The notes under the pieces: generated by a model
What the model was told of the DNA's origin: nothing
The model's database searches: none
The model's input: only the letters and a program-made list of their open reading frames with translations
Made by a program: the position numbers and the translations under genes
From: Sipunculus nudus
Taxonomy: Eukaryota; Annelida; Sipuncula; Golfingiida; Sipunculidae
DNA: 64,000 nt
Assembly: GCA_026874595.1 (NCBI GenBank)
Contig: CM049312.1
Coordinates: 69,222,929 to 69,286,928, forward strand
Reading direction: 5' to 3'
Shown: positions 10,001 through 20,522 of the stretch, piece after piece
How positions within the stretch are numbered: position 1 is the stretch's first letter
Layout of the letters: each line of letters starts with the position of its first letter

Positions 10001-12250
10001 GGAATTTGATATATCAGCCTGAAATTGGGCATATTTATACATGTCAAATAGCTTTGTCGTATACAAGACTGGTGGTGCCACCTACAATAATTTTTGTGTT
10101 GTGTGCACCCATGCCAGAATTTCAGCAGTGATGTTTGTGTATTGTTTCTTGTTCAAAATGTTTAGTACTTGCATTGTTCATATATATGAAAAGTAGTGGT
10201 TCAGCATTGAAGCGTTATACCTGGTGTATATCCATATGCACAGGTTCGCATTAGGCCTGTAGGCCTTGTTTAATATTTCTTTTGGGTTGCTTTGTGATGT
10301 GCAACTTCCAAATGCAGTGATCACCTGTGAAAGTGTGCTTTTGTTGTCATATGTAGACTATTGTTGGCAATTTGGAGAATTGTGGTGTATTAGATTAATA
10401 TTATAGAGAAAAATAAGCTCTTCTCTCACAGGACTTTGTATTATTTTTACTTGTGTAACTTATATTTTCAAAATGAGCATGAATAATATTGATAAATGAT
10501 ATGTGATTTCAGTCCTACTTTTGTGGTACTTTTTAGCCCTCAGCCCTTAGGCTGATGGGCTTTTGTCGTCACCCAAGCTGTCTTGCCGTCCGTCTGTCCG
10601 GCGTCCTTTAACTTTTACCTTGTGAGCAGAATATCTCTAAAAGGATTCACCGTAGGAATTTTATTTCTTCGCTGAAGATGTATATCGACAAAATCCCGGT
10701 CAAGTTCGAAAATGGGTGACCTTGACCTATTTTTCTACATTTTAGAGCTGATTATAGAAAAAAACTTAGAAGTTTATTTCTCAGGAACCATTAAGTGGAT
10801 TTTCACAAAACTTACTATGGTCATTGGGACTGATGGTCTGTACCTGCTTCACATGTTTGGTGGCGCCACCTACAATTTCTGATTTCAACTTTGGTCTTGT
10901 GAGCGGGATATCTCTAAAAGGATTCACTGCAGGAATTTTATTACTTCGGTGAAGATGTATATTGACAAAATCTCAGTTAAGTTTGAAGATGGGTGACCTT
11001 GACCTATTTTTCTACGTTTTAGAGCTGATTATAGAAAAACACTTAGAAGTTTAATTCTTAGAGACCATTGGGTGGATTTTCACAAAACTTACTATGATAA
11101 TTGGGACTGATGGTCTTTATCTGCTGCACAAGTTTAGTGGCGCCCCCTACAATTTCTGATTTTTAATGAATTTTTATCGGATTTTTCATTTTTGGCCGTG
11201 TGAGCGGGATATCTTCTAAAAGCATATGGTGGATTGTTATGAAACATCGTATATACCTCTCCAGTTTAAATTTATAACTGAGACATATATAGATATACAT
11301 CCATGAGAGAACAAATATTTTGTACTTGTTACTGTTACCACCTATAAACACTGTTCTTTTGGCTGAGGGCTTTTGTCAGGGGAGACATTTTGTTTTCAGT
11401 GCTGGTGTCATCTGTCGTTGTCGGTTGTTGTTGGTAGGATATCTTGTGAACGCGATAAATTATGAAGGGCTGCACCAAATTAAAAACACTGATGGTTCCC
11501 ACCAAAATCTCAGATGAGTTTGAAACCTAGTGACCTTACTCTTCAAGGTCAAATCTGCCGAAATGGAAAATTCTCATGAAGCCCATAACTTTTGTGTGTT
11601 TGACATTTTGTCCTCAAATTTGGTACACTGGTTGTTTCTACAAAGTTCTCGAAGGAGGTTGAAAGCTGGTGACATTGACTAATATCTTCAAGTTCATATG
11701 AGCCAAATTATAGTAAGTGTCTTGTGAATGTGATAACTTTGGAAGGGTTGGATATTTTCCTCCCAATTTGAAACTCTGATTGTTCCTATCAAAATCTTAG
11801 ATGAGTTTGAAACCTGGTGATTTGACACGCTCAGATTTCTCACCATGTCTTCATTGATATATCCTACATGCAGTTGGGGGGGGGGGGAGACATCTGTTTT
11901 TGCAAGTGCGAAAACAAGCCATTCTAGTTTTGTTCTATGTATTCATAAGGGTGTGCTTGACAGCCTGTAATCCCACATTTCATGAGTTGCAGACGGCACT
12001 TTGTTGACGTGACATGATCTTTTATATTGAGACCCTGTTGGTTTGTAAAATTCAGAATTGAGGTAAATCCATGTTTCTTTGCATGATAGTTGTATAGAAT
12101 ACTTTTATCTTGCAGGTGCTTGATGTGGAGTTGAAGAAAGCCCTGCTGGTACCATACATTAAAGAAGTGGCCAAGAAAGGTACACAAGCGTCACGTCTTC
12201 AACGCGTCATTGACCAGATGGACACTGACACGCTGGTTCAGCTTCATTAA
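973..12250 (+). CDS. Divergent clathrin heavy chain-like protein, 3' part, ending just after the N-terminal propeller
   Basis: Exons 973-1088, 1848-2015, 3483-3602, 5475-5648 and 12116-12250 join in frame with GT/AG borders and give about 237 residues; the 5' exons lie outside the window. The translation follows the clathrin heavy chain terminal domain colinearly: MMFDLHERLVFSEIVNY, GITQLYAVDLRLSQ, LHVIELGP, then TKYGWLFLCDLETATCL and GIYAVNRSGQVLDVELKK. These match the blades that end near residue 330 of animal clathrin, which binds adaptors and auxiliary endocytic proteins. Identity looks far lower than expected for true clathrin, one of the most conserved animal proteins, so this is a paralogue. 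After VPYIKEVAKK the reading frame continues for only about 24 residues and stops at TAA 12248-12250. There is therefore no ankle, leg, hub or light-chain-binding region. Possible roles are adaptor binding without coat assembly, or a decaying duplicate. Confidence 0.85.
1089..1847 (+). other. Intron of clathrin-like gene
   Basis: AT-rich intron with no recognisable gene or repeat. The acceptor is TTCCTTTCAG. Confidence 0.7.
1848..2015 (+). CDS. Clathrin-like exon
   Basis: A 56-codon exon, phase 0 on both sides, donor AAG|GTTTGT. It encodes GITQLYAVDLRLSQ and YQFEGNAAPSRVLCVASRED, colinear with the clathrin stretch that has LYSVDRKVSQ and FKMEGNAEES. Confidence 0.88.
2220..3010. repeat. Interspersed repeat with GGGATACTATGG ends
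   Basis: GGGATACTATGG occurs near both borders of this intronic block (about 2240 and 2977). Inside are TGACCTTGACC motifs and a G homopolymer near 2943. The paired border motifs suggest one inserted repeat, but no target duplication was found. Confidence 0.45.
3011..3482. other. Rest of intron 2, no feature seen
   Basis: AT-rich intron DNA. No ORF or repeat structure could be supported. Confidence 0.5.
3483..3602 (+). CDS. Clathrin-like exon
   Basis: A 40-codon exon, phase 0, donor CTG|GTGAGT. It encodes LHVIELGPHLPGN and ends DKYDFPIAIL, matching the clathrin segment LHIIEVGTPPTGN to NDFPVAMQ. Confidence 0.87.
3628..4037. mobile_element. MITE-like element with imperfect TIRs
   Basis: TACTGTGG and TTTTTATTCCTGAG at the left face GAATAAAAAGG and CCTCAGTA at the right as imperfect terminal inverted repeats of about 25-30 bp. 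The inner edges (TTTCGCGATT and its partner GCGATTATTTC) extend the pairing. No coding capacity is seen, so it would be a non-autonomous DNA transposon. Confidence 0.5.
4038..4985. other. Intron 3 sequence, no gene seen
   Basis: AT-rich intron DNA between a MITE and a SINE. ORFs here are short, with no recognisable domain. Confidence 0.5.
4990..5235 (+). mobile_element. tRNA-derived SINE (partial 5' end)
   Basis: A pol III B-box-like stretch, GAGTTCAAATCTCAG, is followed by TTTCACGGTTGGCCCCCACC, CTCTGCAGGCTAAATGG, and a tail with CCAGGATA and AAAATGATAGGAAG. The same order of blocks is present on the minus strand at 35258-35548, so this is a dispersed SINE family. The A-box portion of this copy is diverged. 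Confidence 0.65.
5475..5648 (+). CDS. Clathrin-like exon
   Basis: A 58-codon exon, phase 0, donor CAG|GTAAGG. It encodes GLLYLMTKYGWLFLCDLETA and ends GIYAVNRSGQ, colinear with clathrin FLITKYGYIHLYDLETG and IIGVNRKGQ, the last propeller blade. Confidence 0.9.
5946..6153. repeat. Near-perfect 200-bp hairpin / foldback MITE
   Basis: The left arm (5946-6036) and right arm (6062-6153) are reverse complements over about 91 bp with few mismatches, separated by a 25-bp loop. GAGTTCAGCTAACCAGCC at the left pairs with GGCTGGTTAGCTGAACTC at the right. It lies in the clathrin-like intron, so a transcript would fold into one long stem. Confidence 0.85.
6165..7578. mobile_element. Tc1/mariner-superfamily-like element (Tigger/pogo type), non-autonomous
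   Basis: CCGTAAAATC at the left end and GATTTTACGG at the right form TIRs that continue imperfectly to about 28 bp (ACTTAAAACCGC against GCGGTTTTAAGT). Each end is flanked by TA (6163-6164 and 7579-7580), the target-site duplication of this superfamily. The 1.4-kb interior repeats the phrase TTAAAACCGCAC several times but encodes no recognisable transposase. Confidence 0.75.
7850..10271 (+). repeat. Long composite repeat, forward copy
   Basis: An ordered mosaic. Diverged tandem units of about 240 bp come first (7.85-9.1 kb), with GTTTGTTCAAATGGTCTCAG and GGCTGAGTTATGGGAAGCTG. A unique-looking block follows (9.1-9.5 kb). Next are short repeats of AGTTCACTCAGTGCAGCCA (9.59-9.82 kb), a GGTGGTGCCACC block, and a terminus AGGCCTGTAGGCCTTGTT. 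The same blocks in the same order occur on the other strand at 40.9-46.1 kb. Confidence 0.8.
10543..11369. mobile_element. Non-autonomous element with AGCCCTCAGCC termini
   Basis: The left end AGCCCTCAGCC is the exact reverse complement of the right end GGCTGAGGGCT. Inside are two tandem units of about 275 bp, each with GTGAGCGGGATATCTCTAAAA or a close variant, a TGACCTTGACC motif, and GGTGGCGCCACC (10859-10870) or a decayed form near 11137. There is no coding capacity. Confidence 0.6.
11370..11900. repeat. Further diverged repeat block ending in poly-G
   Basis: Two loosely similar units share TGAGTTTGAAACC (about 11515 and 11802) and carry phrases of the neighbouring repeat style. A G homopolymer lies at about 11877-11887. 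No gene is visible. Confidence 0.4.
12116..12250 (+). CDS. Clathrin-like last exon with early stop
   Basis: The acceptor is ATCTTGCAG, phase 0. It encodes VLDVELKKALLVPYIKEVAKK, where clathrin has [20 protein letters not shown], then a short unmatched tail ending DTDTLVQLH and a TAA. The exon lies 6.5 kb beyond the previous one, the largest intron of the gene in this window. Confidence 0.8.
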   Translation: MLDVELKKALLVPYIKEVAKKGTQASRLQRVIDQMDTDTLVQLH

Positions 12251-12722
12251 CTAACATCATCTTCATCATCTCTACTAACCTTTACTAACGCCTACTCACA
12301 CAGGGGTTGATATTATGAGGACAACTGGGAAACTAAATATTGCTGTGACATATCAAACCTCAGGAGTCTATATTAGTGGTATGAATGACAGAAAACAAAA
12401 AGAGGAAATCACACTAAATGGGGTACATTACAAATTTTTTCTGATTATTATTTATAGAAATACTGCCTTTGCCTCTCATTGCCATCTAGTTTTCTGTTGA
12501 TGAAACCCTGTATTTCTAGATAGATGTTGATACTTCATAAATTCCTTTTATGCATCCTCACTAAATGATTAGGAATTGTAGGCCTAAATGCCAGAAACAG
12601 TATCACAGTTGAGCGATCAGAAACTTGACTGCAGTCCCACCTGTAAAACCTAAAAACAAAATTGTTTCAAGCTAAACCACCAGATGGTTCATATTAAAAA
12701 TTGCTGTTTTACTGCAAATAAA
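12251..12722 (+). promoter_or_regulatory. Probable 3' UTR and poly(A) signal of the clathrin-like gene
   Basis: The first canonical AATAAA after the stop is at 12717-12722, 467 bp downstream. The interval has no other gene feature. A proper 3' end here favours a genuine short transcript over a random stop. Confidence 0.5.
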
Positions 12723-13064
12723 CTGATTGTATTACAAAGTACCTCATTATCAAGCGGTTAGCCTGATAATTATTTTAACCTCCTTTATAAATATGAGAGG
12801 GCCACAGACAGTCTTAGTTTGTTGATTAAAGATCTGTCTTGAAATGCCTACTTTATAAAATACTTGAATGTTGGTTTTTACATTATCACATGAAATTAAA
12901 CATATTATTATCACACACTGACCCAGACATCTTTCAGAAAAATAATATAAAACAGTCCTGTACATTTCTGAGTCTATGTTTAATTTTGACTCGGCAACAT
13001 TATGAGGCAGCCAAAGATCATGAAACAGATTAAATTTCAACTCCTGTGTGTGTATGTAAAAAAA

Positions 13065-13122
<58 letters not shown>
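13065..13122. repeat. (TA)n microsatellite
   Basis: Pure alternating TA of about 58 bp. Confidence 0.98.
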
Positions 13123-13130
<8 letters not shown>

Positions 13131-13783
13131 GATATTTTAATCTGTACTACCTCAGGATAGAGACCATTATGATCATAAAACATTAATATCAGAAGATAAA
13201 AGGCCATAAGATAAGTTATCATACAGGATATTTGATCAAGTTTCCCTTTTATATCAGCACAACAAATGTTTGATGCTAATCTGCTGAGTTTGCAAAATTA
13301 CCCTGCAGGTTATCATGGTGGGATATATTTCCCAACAGGAGCTAATTTCCTTCCCTAGACGTACATAAAATAGGTAAATATTAAGGAGACCCACATAATT
13401 TATCAGTACAGAGACATGATACCAATACAATATATCTGACTTTGTATCATGATATAAGGGTATCATTACAACCTTGATATCACTAATACAGACTTTTTGC
13501 TGTTTAAATGCAGCAAGAAGCTGTAAATATTGCTGAGTCTTTCATGTCAAATGCACCTTGCTTCACAAATCACCTTACATAGATTCTGATTTTCAAGAAT
13601 TGTAATATTTGATGTCTACAAGTATTAGGTAATTTTACAATTTTATCTTTGACTGTCAGTTTGTTTTGTTGTGGTTTGTTTGATATTCCATGCTGTTTTT
13701 GGAAATATGCTAAATAATTCACAGAATTGAAGGTATATGGAAGGCTTTTAAGCGCCCAGCTGTAGTTAAGTTTGAGGGCCCCT

Positions 13784-13784
<1 letters not shown>

Positions 13785-13816
<32 letters not shown>
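13785..13816. repeat. (CA)n microsatellite
   Basis: Pure CA dinucleotide tract of about 32 bp. Confidence 0.97.
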
Positions 13817-13818
<2 letters not shown>

Positions 13819-15639
13819 AGTGTCTAATTGTCCGTTAAGGTACTTTCTTGTTTGATATTGAGCAAAAATGACTTTGAAAGTCTAGATGCATTGGGTGTAC
13901 TGGTATGTGGTTCATTTTAAGCTGCCATCATATTTAAGTCATTGGTGATCTGGTATATGATGTTCGAGTATGAGACCTATCGAGAGAGATGCAGGAATGG
14001 GTATATATGTTGTATGGATAATTTATATTGAATCATCCCATTTATATTATATTTCCTTTGCTGAAAATGTAATCTGTTGGGTTCATCTCTGCAAAGATAT
14101 CACAGAACCTGCATGGTCATGCAGTGGAATGCATAGCAAAAAGGGGGAACAAAATACTGAATCTGTGTGCAGTTACTTATCTGATGCAAGCAGTCTTGGT
14201 CATTAGACAGCCTTACAAACCTGTGAATCAAAATGCGACTTCTGTCCAGAAAGTTCTCTACACATTTCAGGTTTAAACATGTTGCATTTGATTAAAATTA
14301 AACCTTTGTTTTTGTTGGTCCCTCAAAGAGCTACTGCAGGGATAGTATTCACATTAACTTGGGTCTTAAATGTATGGTAGTTTTACATGTGTTCAAGAAT
14401 GAGGATTTCTGTATCAGAAATATAGAAACAGAAGGAGATTTGTAGGACATGTCATTAACAGACAGCTGACTAGTGATAGAATAAAGGCCAAGGACAGATG
14501 ATTGACAGAGGAATATGTTATTCCTAACATATTCCTAACAAGATTTCAAACATTATTAGATTATTATATATGTAATATCTTTGATGACTGACAGTAAAAA
14601 TCAGATACTTGACAGAAATATGACTTTGGTTTACATTTTACAGCCTAAGATTGACAGGACAGTTAACTTATGATTGACATGCTAAAAAGATAAAACTGGA
14701 CAAGTGGGAGTGAAAAAGGCTCTACAACATTAATTCATACTGATAACTGTCCAGTATATTTCTTGTGGAAGATATCAACAAAGCAATACTGAGCAACTTA
14801 TCATGTAGATAAAGTCCTGCAATTTTAAATGTATTATCTCATATTTGGTTATGAAGATTTATTCAAATATTTCATGTCTCTATCATATGATCCTATATTT
14901 GTTCACATGTATACATGTCAGCATCTTCATATTATCAAATACAAATGTAAGTTGTGCACATGCACCAGTGTTTATGTTAACACATGTGACCTGGTCACAG
15001 AGTGCATGTTCTGATAATAGAATTAACACTGCTGTTAAAGGACATGTTGATTTGTCTCGGTGACATATTCAGAAACCATCTTTTGTGGAACAACAGTGTC
15101 AGTTAGTGCTACGATAAGGGCAGTAGTAAGGGGGTCTCATTTACTTAATTGGTCTTTTATTAGATTTTTTTATGTAGGTGTAGGACCTTTTACATCTTTC
15201 ATGATTTCTTTCTACTTTTTCATCTTTTTAAAATCTTAAAATATTTAAATGGAAGAATTTCTAGTTAGATAAAATGTGAAAGAATTTTCAGTTGATAAAA
15301 TTGTCAAGTTAGACATTATGGATTATGACATGACCAAATTGAATATTTATAAATGCCAAGTGTAACAGAAATGATCATTATATTAACTGTCATCTTGCCT
15401 TCAAGCATCTGTCAGCTGCATGTCCTTGAAATGTACAGATTATCAACAGTTTGGCAGGGAACTATATAATCATAACTGGATCTAAAAGGAGCCGGAATGA
15501 ACTGAAAGTGTACTTAAGTCCATAAAGCTCAGAGAGTGGACTTGGTAGAGTAGTAAACAAGAATGGTTGTCATCTCTGCTGGCAGAGCTGACTTGGTCAG
15601 TGACAGTTACTGCTGTTCCTGCTGTCAAAATGGACTGGT

Positions 15640-16510
15640 TAAGTGAGAGAAGTTGTCATCTCTGCTTTGAAAAATGGCTGGTTAAGTGAGAGGAGTAGTC
15701 TTCTACTGAGAGAGTGGGCTGGTTTGGTGAGAGTATTCATCACCCCTCTTTGGAGAGTGAGCTGGTTAAAATGAGAGTACTGGTATTCATGTCCTCTCTT
15801 TAAAGAGTGAGGTGGTTAAGTAAGAGTTTTCATGTCCTGTCTTTGAAGAGTAAGCTGGTTAAGTGAGAGTATTCATCACCTCTCTTTGGAGAGTGAGCTG
15901 GTTAAAATGAGAGTATTCATCAACTCTCCTTAGAGAGTGAGCTGGTTAAATGAGTGTATTCATGCCCTCTCTTTAGAGAGTGAGCTGGTTAAGTGAGAAT
16001 ATTCATCAACTCTCTTTGGAGAGTGAGCTGGTTCAGTAAGAGTATTCATCAACTCTCTTTTTAGAGTGAGCGGGTTAAGTGAGAGTATCAATCACATCTC
16101 TTTGCAGAGTGAGCTGGTTTAGTGAGAGAAACCTTGTGACTGTAAACCTTGTTAAGTGACTGTAGTAGCCGTATATATTTGGAGAGTTCGTTTGGAGAAC
16201 GTACTGGTTAAGTGAGAGGTGTAATCATCTCTACTGGGATAGCATGATGGTTAAGTGAGATTGCAAGTGTCTGCTGGGAGAATGGGCAGGCCAAATAACA
16301 GTGAGGGTTGGTCACCTCTGCTGGGAGAGTGGAAAGACTGAGTGAGAATGGGAGGGCTGTCTGGTTGAAGGTAATGAATCCAAAGCTGTGCTAAGAGAAT
16401 GCACAGGTAAATTAAGAGAAACAGTCACCTCTTCTGTGAGCGTGAACCATAGCTGAGCAAGAGTGAGTAATAAACTCTTCTCAGAGGGTGATAGTGTGAA
16501 ACTGATATAC
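15640..16510. repeat. Minisatellite, about 43-45 bp period
   Basis: Units of the form GAGTGAGCTGGTTAAGTGAG followed by AGTATTCATCA and CTCTCTTTGGA repeat about a dozen times from 15640 to 16140, then degrade towards 16510. Each unit contains a small inverted pair, ACTCTCTTTGG and AGAGAGTGAG. There are no constant-length spacers, so it is not a CRISPR array. Confidence 0.85.
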
Positions 16511-16916
16511 TGTGGTGCAGTTGTGTATTTTGTCACATGGTGCTAGTGTATGGGTCATATGTGTACATTTTACGCTTATAATCTATTGAACTAGTGGTTT
16601 CATCAGATAACTGATAGATGTATAGAAGAAACTTGTATATATCGATATGCATGCATGGAGGTTTATATTATTGTATACGCTGATGGATAAGATATTTATG
16701 CTCATAATATTTGTTATGTTCAATGTATATTTATATATTATGTTGTGCTATCTGGTCAGAATTATTTTCAGTTCTGTTTTTCATATACCCATGCTGAGTG
16801 ATAGATCTCAGAAAAATTTATATATTAAAGTAAATTGATTTTGGCAGGCTAAACATGTATGCAAAATACAAATCAGGTCTCAGTTTTGAACAGAAGTTAT
16901 TGATTTCAAATGTAAA
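16511..16916. other. AT-rich intergenic DNA, nothing supported
   Basis: No recognisable gene or repeat. Confidence 0.5.
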
Positions 16917-16918
16917 TA

Positions 16919-17168
16919 CAGTGGAACCTGTCTTGAAGACCAACTGTCTAAGAAAACCACATGTATATTAAGACCACCCTTGGGTGAACCGAAGCCACAT
17001 CCATTGGTTAAAACTGATTTGTCTAATAAGACCACCCGTGAATAAAGGCCTTTTTATGGCCAGCCCCAAAGCTGAATGACTTGTTTACATCGTCGTTAAA
17101 TCAAAGCTGAACAAAACTTCTAATTTAGTTGTTGTCCCAGGGGTGGTCTTATTACACAGGTTTCTCTG
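16919..17168. mobile_element. pogo/Tigger-like MITE, 250 bp
   Basis: The left end CAGTGGAACCTGT and right end ACAGGTTTCTCTG are inverted repeats. Both are flanked by TA (16917-16918 and 17169-17170). The sequence CAGTGGAACCT is the classic terminus of pogo/Tigger elements. The interior has several AGACCACC phrases and no transposase. Confidence 0.85.
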
Positions 17169-17170
17169 TA

Positions 17171-18880
17171 TACGATATTCAGGAATCCGTCAGGGTATAC
17201 TACAGGTTTAATATTTTAGGCCAGCACGGATTGGCCACTTTGGTCCCTGGTGGATTTACTCTCAGGAGAAAAGGACAGGTAAAAAATAGGGTCATTAGGT
17301 GAAAAAATAAATACACTCCTAGTGGGCTATAATGCAAAATATTTCATTGAAGCATCAGATATTGAACTTTATAGATGCGATGCCCTATGAAATTTAATTG
17401 ATGTATTAATGCCATTGCGAGTATGTGTTGAACTAAGTCGCCAAACACTTAGAATTATTTATTCATTGAAGTTTGCATTTAGGACTCGTATAATTCTGCA
17501 ATATTGGAACCTGCATCGGAGTCCATATTGGCCCCTTTAGCAAGCCCTTTGGTCCATATAATTGCGTCCATATAATTTAAAAATTAAAATTTTGTGTTTG
17601 TACTTGTATTGAGTGGCTGCGATGACAGCTAACTTTATTTAGCAATGAAGGGGAAAGGTCACACGTACATCAAGCAGGTCAATATTACAGCTCAGAGGTT
17701 GCTAAAGGAGACTGTAGCTATCTGCCGCCCAGAAAGAGAAAGCAGACATTTTCCCACCATACTAGTGCCACCTGCTGGCCATGTGTGACACCGAATGTTT
17801 GGGTTTATTGTCTTGAAATGGAACAGAAGGATCACATTTTCCTAATTATATATGCTGAAATTCTGTCTCACCTCTAATGGAGGGGTTAATTTTGGAGCTG
17901 CTGGCTTGTGTTTTATTTTATATTAATAAAACCTGCAATGACCCCGTGACTGGACCAGACCACTGCGGACGACCAATACGCGCAGTACGCTTGTGCATGT
18001 ACCCTACAAGGCCTATACACAGAGGCTGATTTCATGCTCATAATGCTGTGTATGTTTATTTGCAGAATTGCCTTCAAACATTAAGTTCAGCATGCTAAAT
18101 CTGCTGTCTTGCCTGCATTAGCAGAGATGTGGCCTGAAGGCAAACCATGATGAGCCAAAATTCCTGGTTAATGTTTAATTATATACTGTTTATGTAGAAC
18201 TTAATCTGACATAAACAATATAGCAAGGAACAAGGTCACTCGCGACCGAGCTTACCAAAAGGAAGATGGTCAAGCACAAAGAGCTGGTTTCATTTTCTGC
18301 ATTAATATTTTTGGTTTACAAACCCCGATGGTCCACCTGTATATACTGGGGTATTATAAAGCTGTGGGTGCTTTTCCATATATAAATCATGAGTTTTGAA
18401 TTTGTGCTAGTCAGTATTTTCATTACTTGAATATTCCAGTATAGATATTTTATTAGTTTGTTTATATGATAATTATATTTGTTGGTAGTATGAGTTGAAC
18501 AGACTTTATGCATGTATATGTTTACTGTAGTGTATTACAAATTTTGTTCATTAAATAACATCTATATCTCTGTTACAAAGCTATTTCATGTTGTCTTAAT
18601 CCAGGAACTTGTAGCTCCTCCCTCTATAACCCCAAATCCCCAAAATAAGGTCACTGCTGAAAAAATCCCCCCCCCCCCCCCCCCCTTTAACATACAGGAC
18701 AAAATCCTGCGCCCAAAAATATAAAAATTTCCTTCAACCCCACCACATATTGTGAAATATATATTCATTTTATAAAATATTTTGTTTTACTTTTCAGTTC
18801 TATATCATCATAAATCTGCATTTGATTAAAACAAACAAAAAAAGTGAATGATATCCACAAGTGAATGATAGAAGGTTTGT
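17171..18880. other. Intergenic DNA, no gene recognised
   Basis: Includes a C homopolymer at about 18667-18685 and short AT-rich ORFs. The base composition near 17.9-18.0 kb is somewhat GC-richer, but no domain could be read. Confidence 0.5.
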
Positions 18881-19700
18881 GATGAAAAAAATGGCTTAAG
18901 AAGTATCCACAATCTTTTCAAAGGAGTGGGTCCTGTGACCTTGACCTTTGAACTCATACCCCCATATCGATAGGTTCTTTAGTGGTTGGCCTTGTATAAG
19001 TAAAGTATGAAACCAATAACGGTATGTCAATTAAAAATGGAGTTTTCGCCCAGAAACACATTTGTGGACAAATACATTGGCCCCGGGACCTTGACTGTTA
19101 ACCTTGTGATCCTAAAATCCTTCGGATTCTTTCCCTATTGGCAGGTCAGCTATATGCTTAAGATGGTAGGTGTGGGATAAAACATTGGGCTTTAAATGTA
19201 TCCACTATATTTATAAAGTAGTTGTCTTGTGACCTTGCCTCGTGGCCCCAAAATCAAAAGATATCTCACTTTATTCGTAAGCCATATATAAGTCAAGATT
19301 GATTCCAATATGTCAATCCAAACTGAAGTTATCCAGAAACAAATCTGTAGACAGATGACCCCAATGACCTTTGATCGACCTTTGTGACTCCAAAATCAAT
19401 CGGATTTTCCACTATATAGGCAGATAAGCTATTTGTGTAAGATGGAAGGTTTGGGAAGAAAGGTTTGGCTTATAATGTATCCTCAATTAATTTTAGACGT
19501 GGCTCCTGTGACCTTGACCTTTGACCTCCTGACTCCAAAATGACTATGGTCTTGCTTTAGTTGTGGGTTATATATGTCAAGTATGAAATCCATATGTGTA
19601 TCCCAACTGGAGTTGTCATCCAGAAAAGATTTTGTGGACGGATTGATGGCATGACAGACGGTAAGACGGACAGACAGGGTGATTACTATAGGGCACCCGC
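18880..19700 (+). repeat. Repeat with recurring GTGACCTTGACCTTTGA motifs
   Basis: About five diverged units of 140-150 bp each contain a TGACCTTGACC-type phrase (for example 18936-18944 and 19509-19517) and the order 'CCAGAAAC...GTGGACA'. The block ends with GACGGACAGACAGGG and a short terminus. It resembles the other non-autonomous mosaic repeats in the window. Confidence 0.6.
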
Positions 19701-19949
19701 TTATTTAAGTTAAGGCCAATAAAAGGTATGGTTCTCAGGTACCGCCCGCGTCAATAATGACCCCCACATCAAAAATTTATATTTTGATTTTCATCTTTTA
19801 AGAAGATAAACTAATACAATTTTGATAAAAAAAAAAGTATGTGGTGCTTTTACCTGTTTAGCAAAACAATTCAGTTATTATCATGCTTTTCCCAGATCAT
19901 ATGACGTACATTTTAATTGAAACATACAAAAAGGGTAAAACAAAATATA

Positions 19950-19966
19950 TATATATATATATATTT
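19950..19966. repeat. Short (TA)n tract
   Basis: Alternating TA of about 18 bp. Confidence 0.85.
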
Positions 19967-20295
19967 ATTCTGAGTGGTCTCTAAATATGCCTTGATGGCA
20001 ATGGAAACTTGCTCAGTAAACAAAATTTAGGCCAGACACAGGTGTGGCCATGCCCCATACATATTAGTTTAAATCATATACACTTTTCAGCTAAAGTGGC
20101 CGCCGTACTGTCTCGATCCAAGAGTTAAGTTTTGTGCCGTGTCTGAGCGGTAGCTAAAAAATCATGTTTTTCCAGTAGCTCGCAGAATATACATCTCCAT
20201 GACCTAGTTTCATGCTTCCAAGGACATTTGCCAAGAAGCTCCATGAATTTTACCGGGTGTGACTATATTTAACGTCCCTGCTGCATGCTGTCTAA

Positions 20296-20522
20296 AGGGG
20301 TGTTTCCATGTATGCGTATATGATCATATGCATGAAAAATTGATCATATGATCGATTTTGTAATTAGGGTGATTCCATGTGTACGTCACATTTTTTTGGA
20401 AGGCCAAGCTGCTTGATCCACTGTATAAATATATCAGCCTCGCTCTGCCAGTTCACGCACATGGAAACACAGCCTATTTTTTCAAGCACATACGCATAAA
20501 CGTGCACATGGAAAAACGGCTT
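20296..20522. mobile_element. MITE-like inverted repeat, TTTCCATGT type
   Basis: GTGTTTCCATGTATGCG at the left faces CATAAACGTGCACATGGAAAAAC at the right in inverted orientation, with internal inverted copies (TTCCATGTGTACGT and CACATGGAAACAC). A related GTGTTTCCA family is seen at 59961-60475. Confidence 0.55.

Larger units (their letters stand above)
12723..15630. other. Intergenic AT-rich DNA
   Basis: Contains a (TA)n tract (13065-13122) and a (CA)n tract (13785-13816). Short ORFs have no recognisable domain and the base composition is noncoding. Confidence 0.6.

Noticed and set aside
15640-16140. Possible CRISPR array
   Set aside because: Units are contiguous and diverged without unique spacers, and the DNA is eukaryotic.
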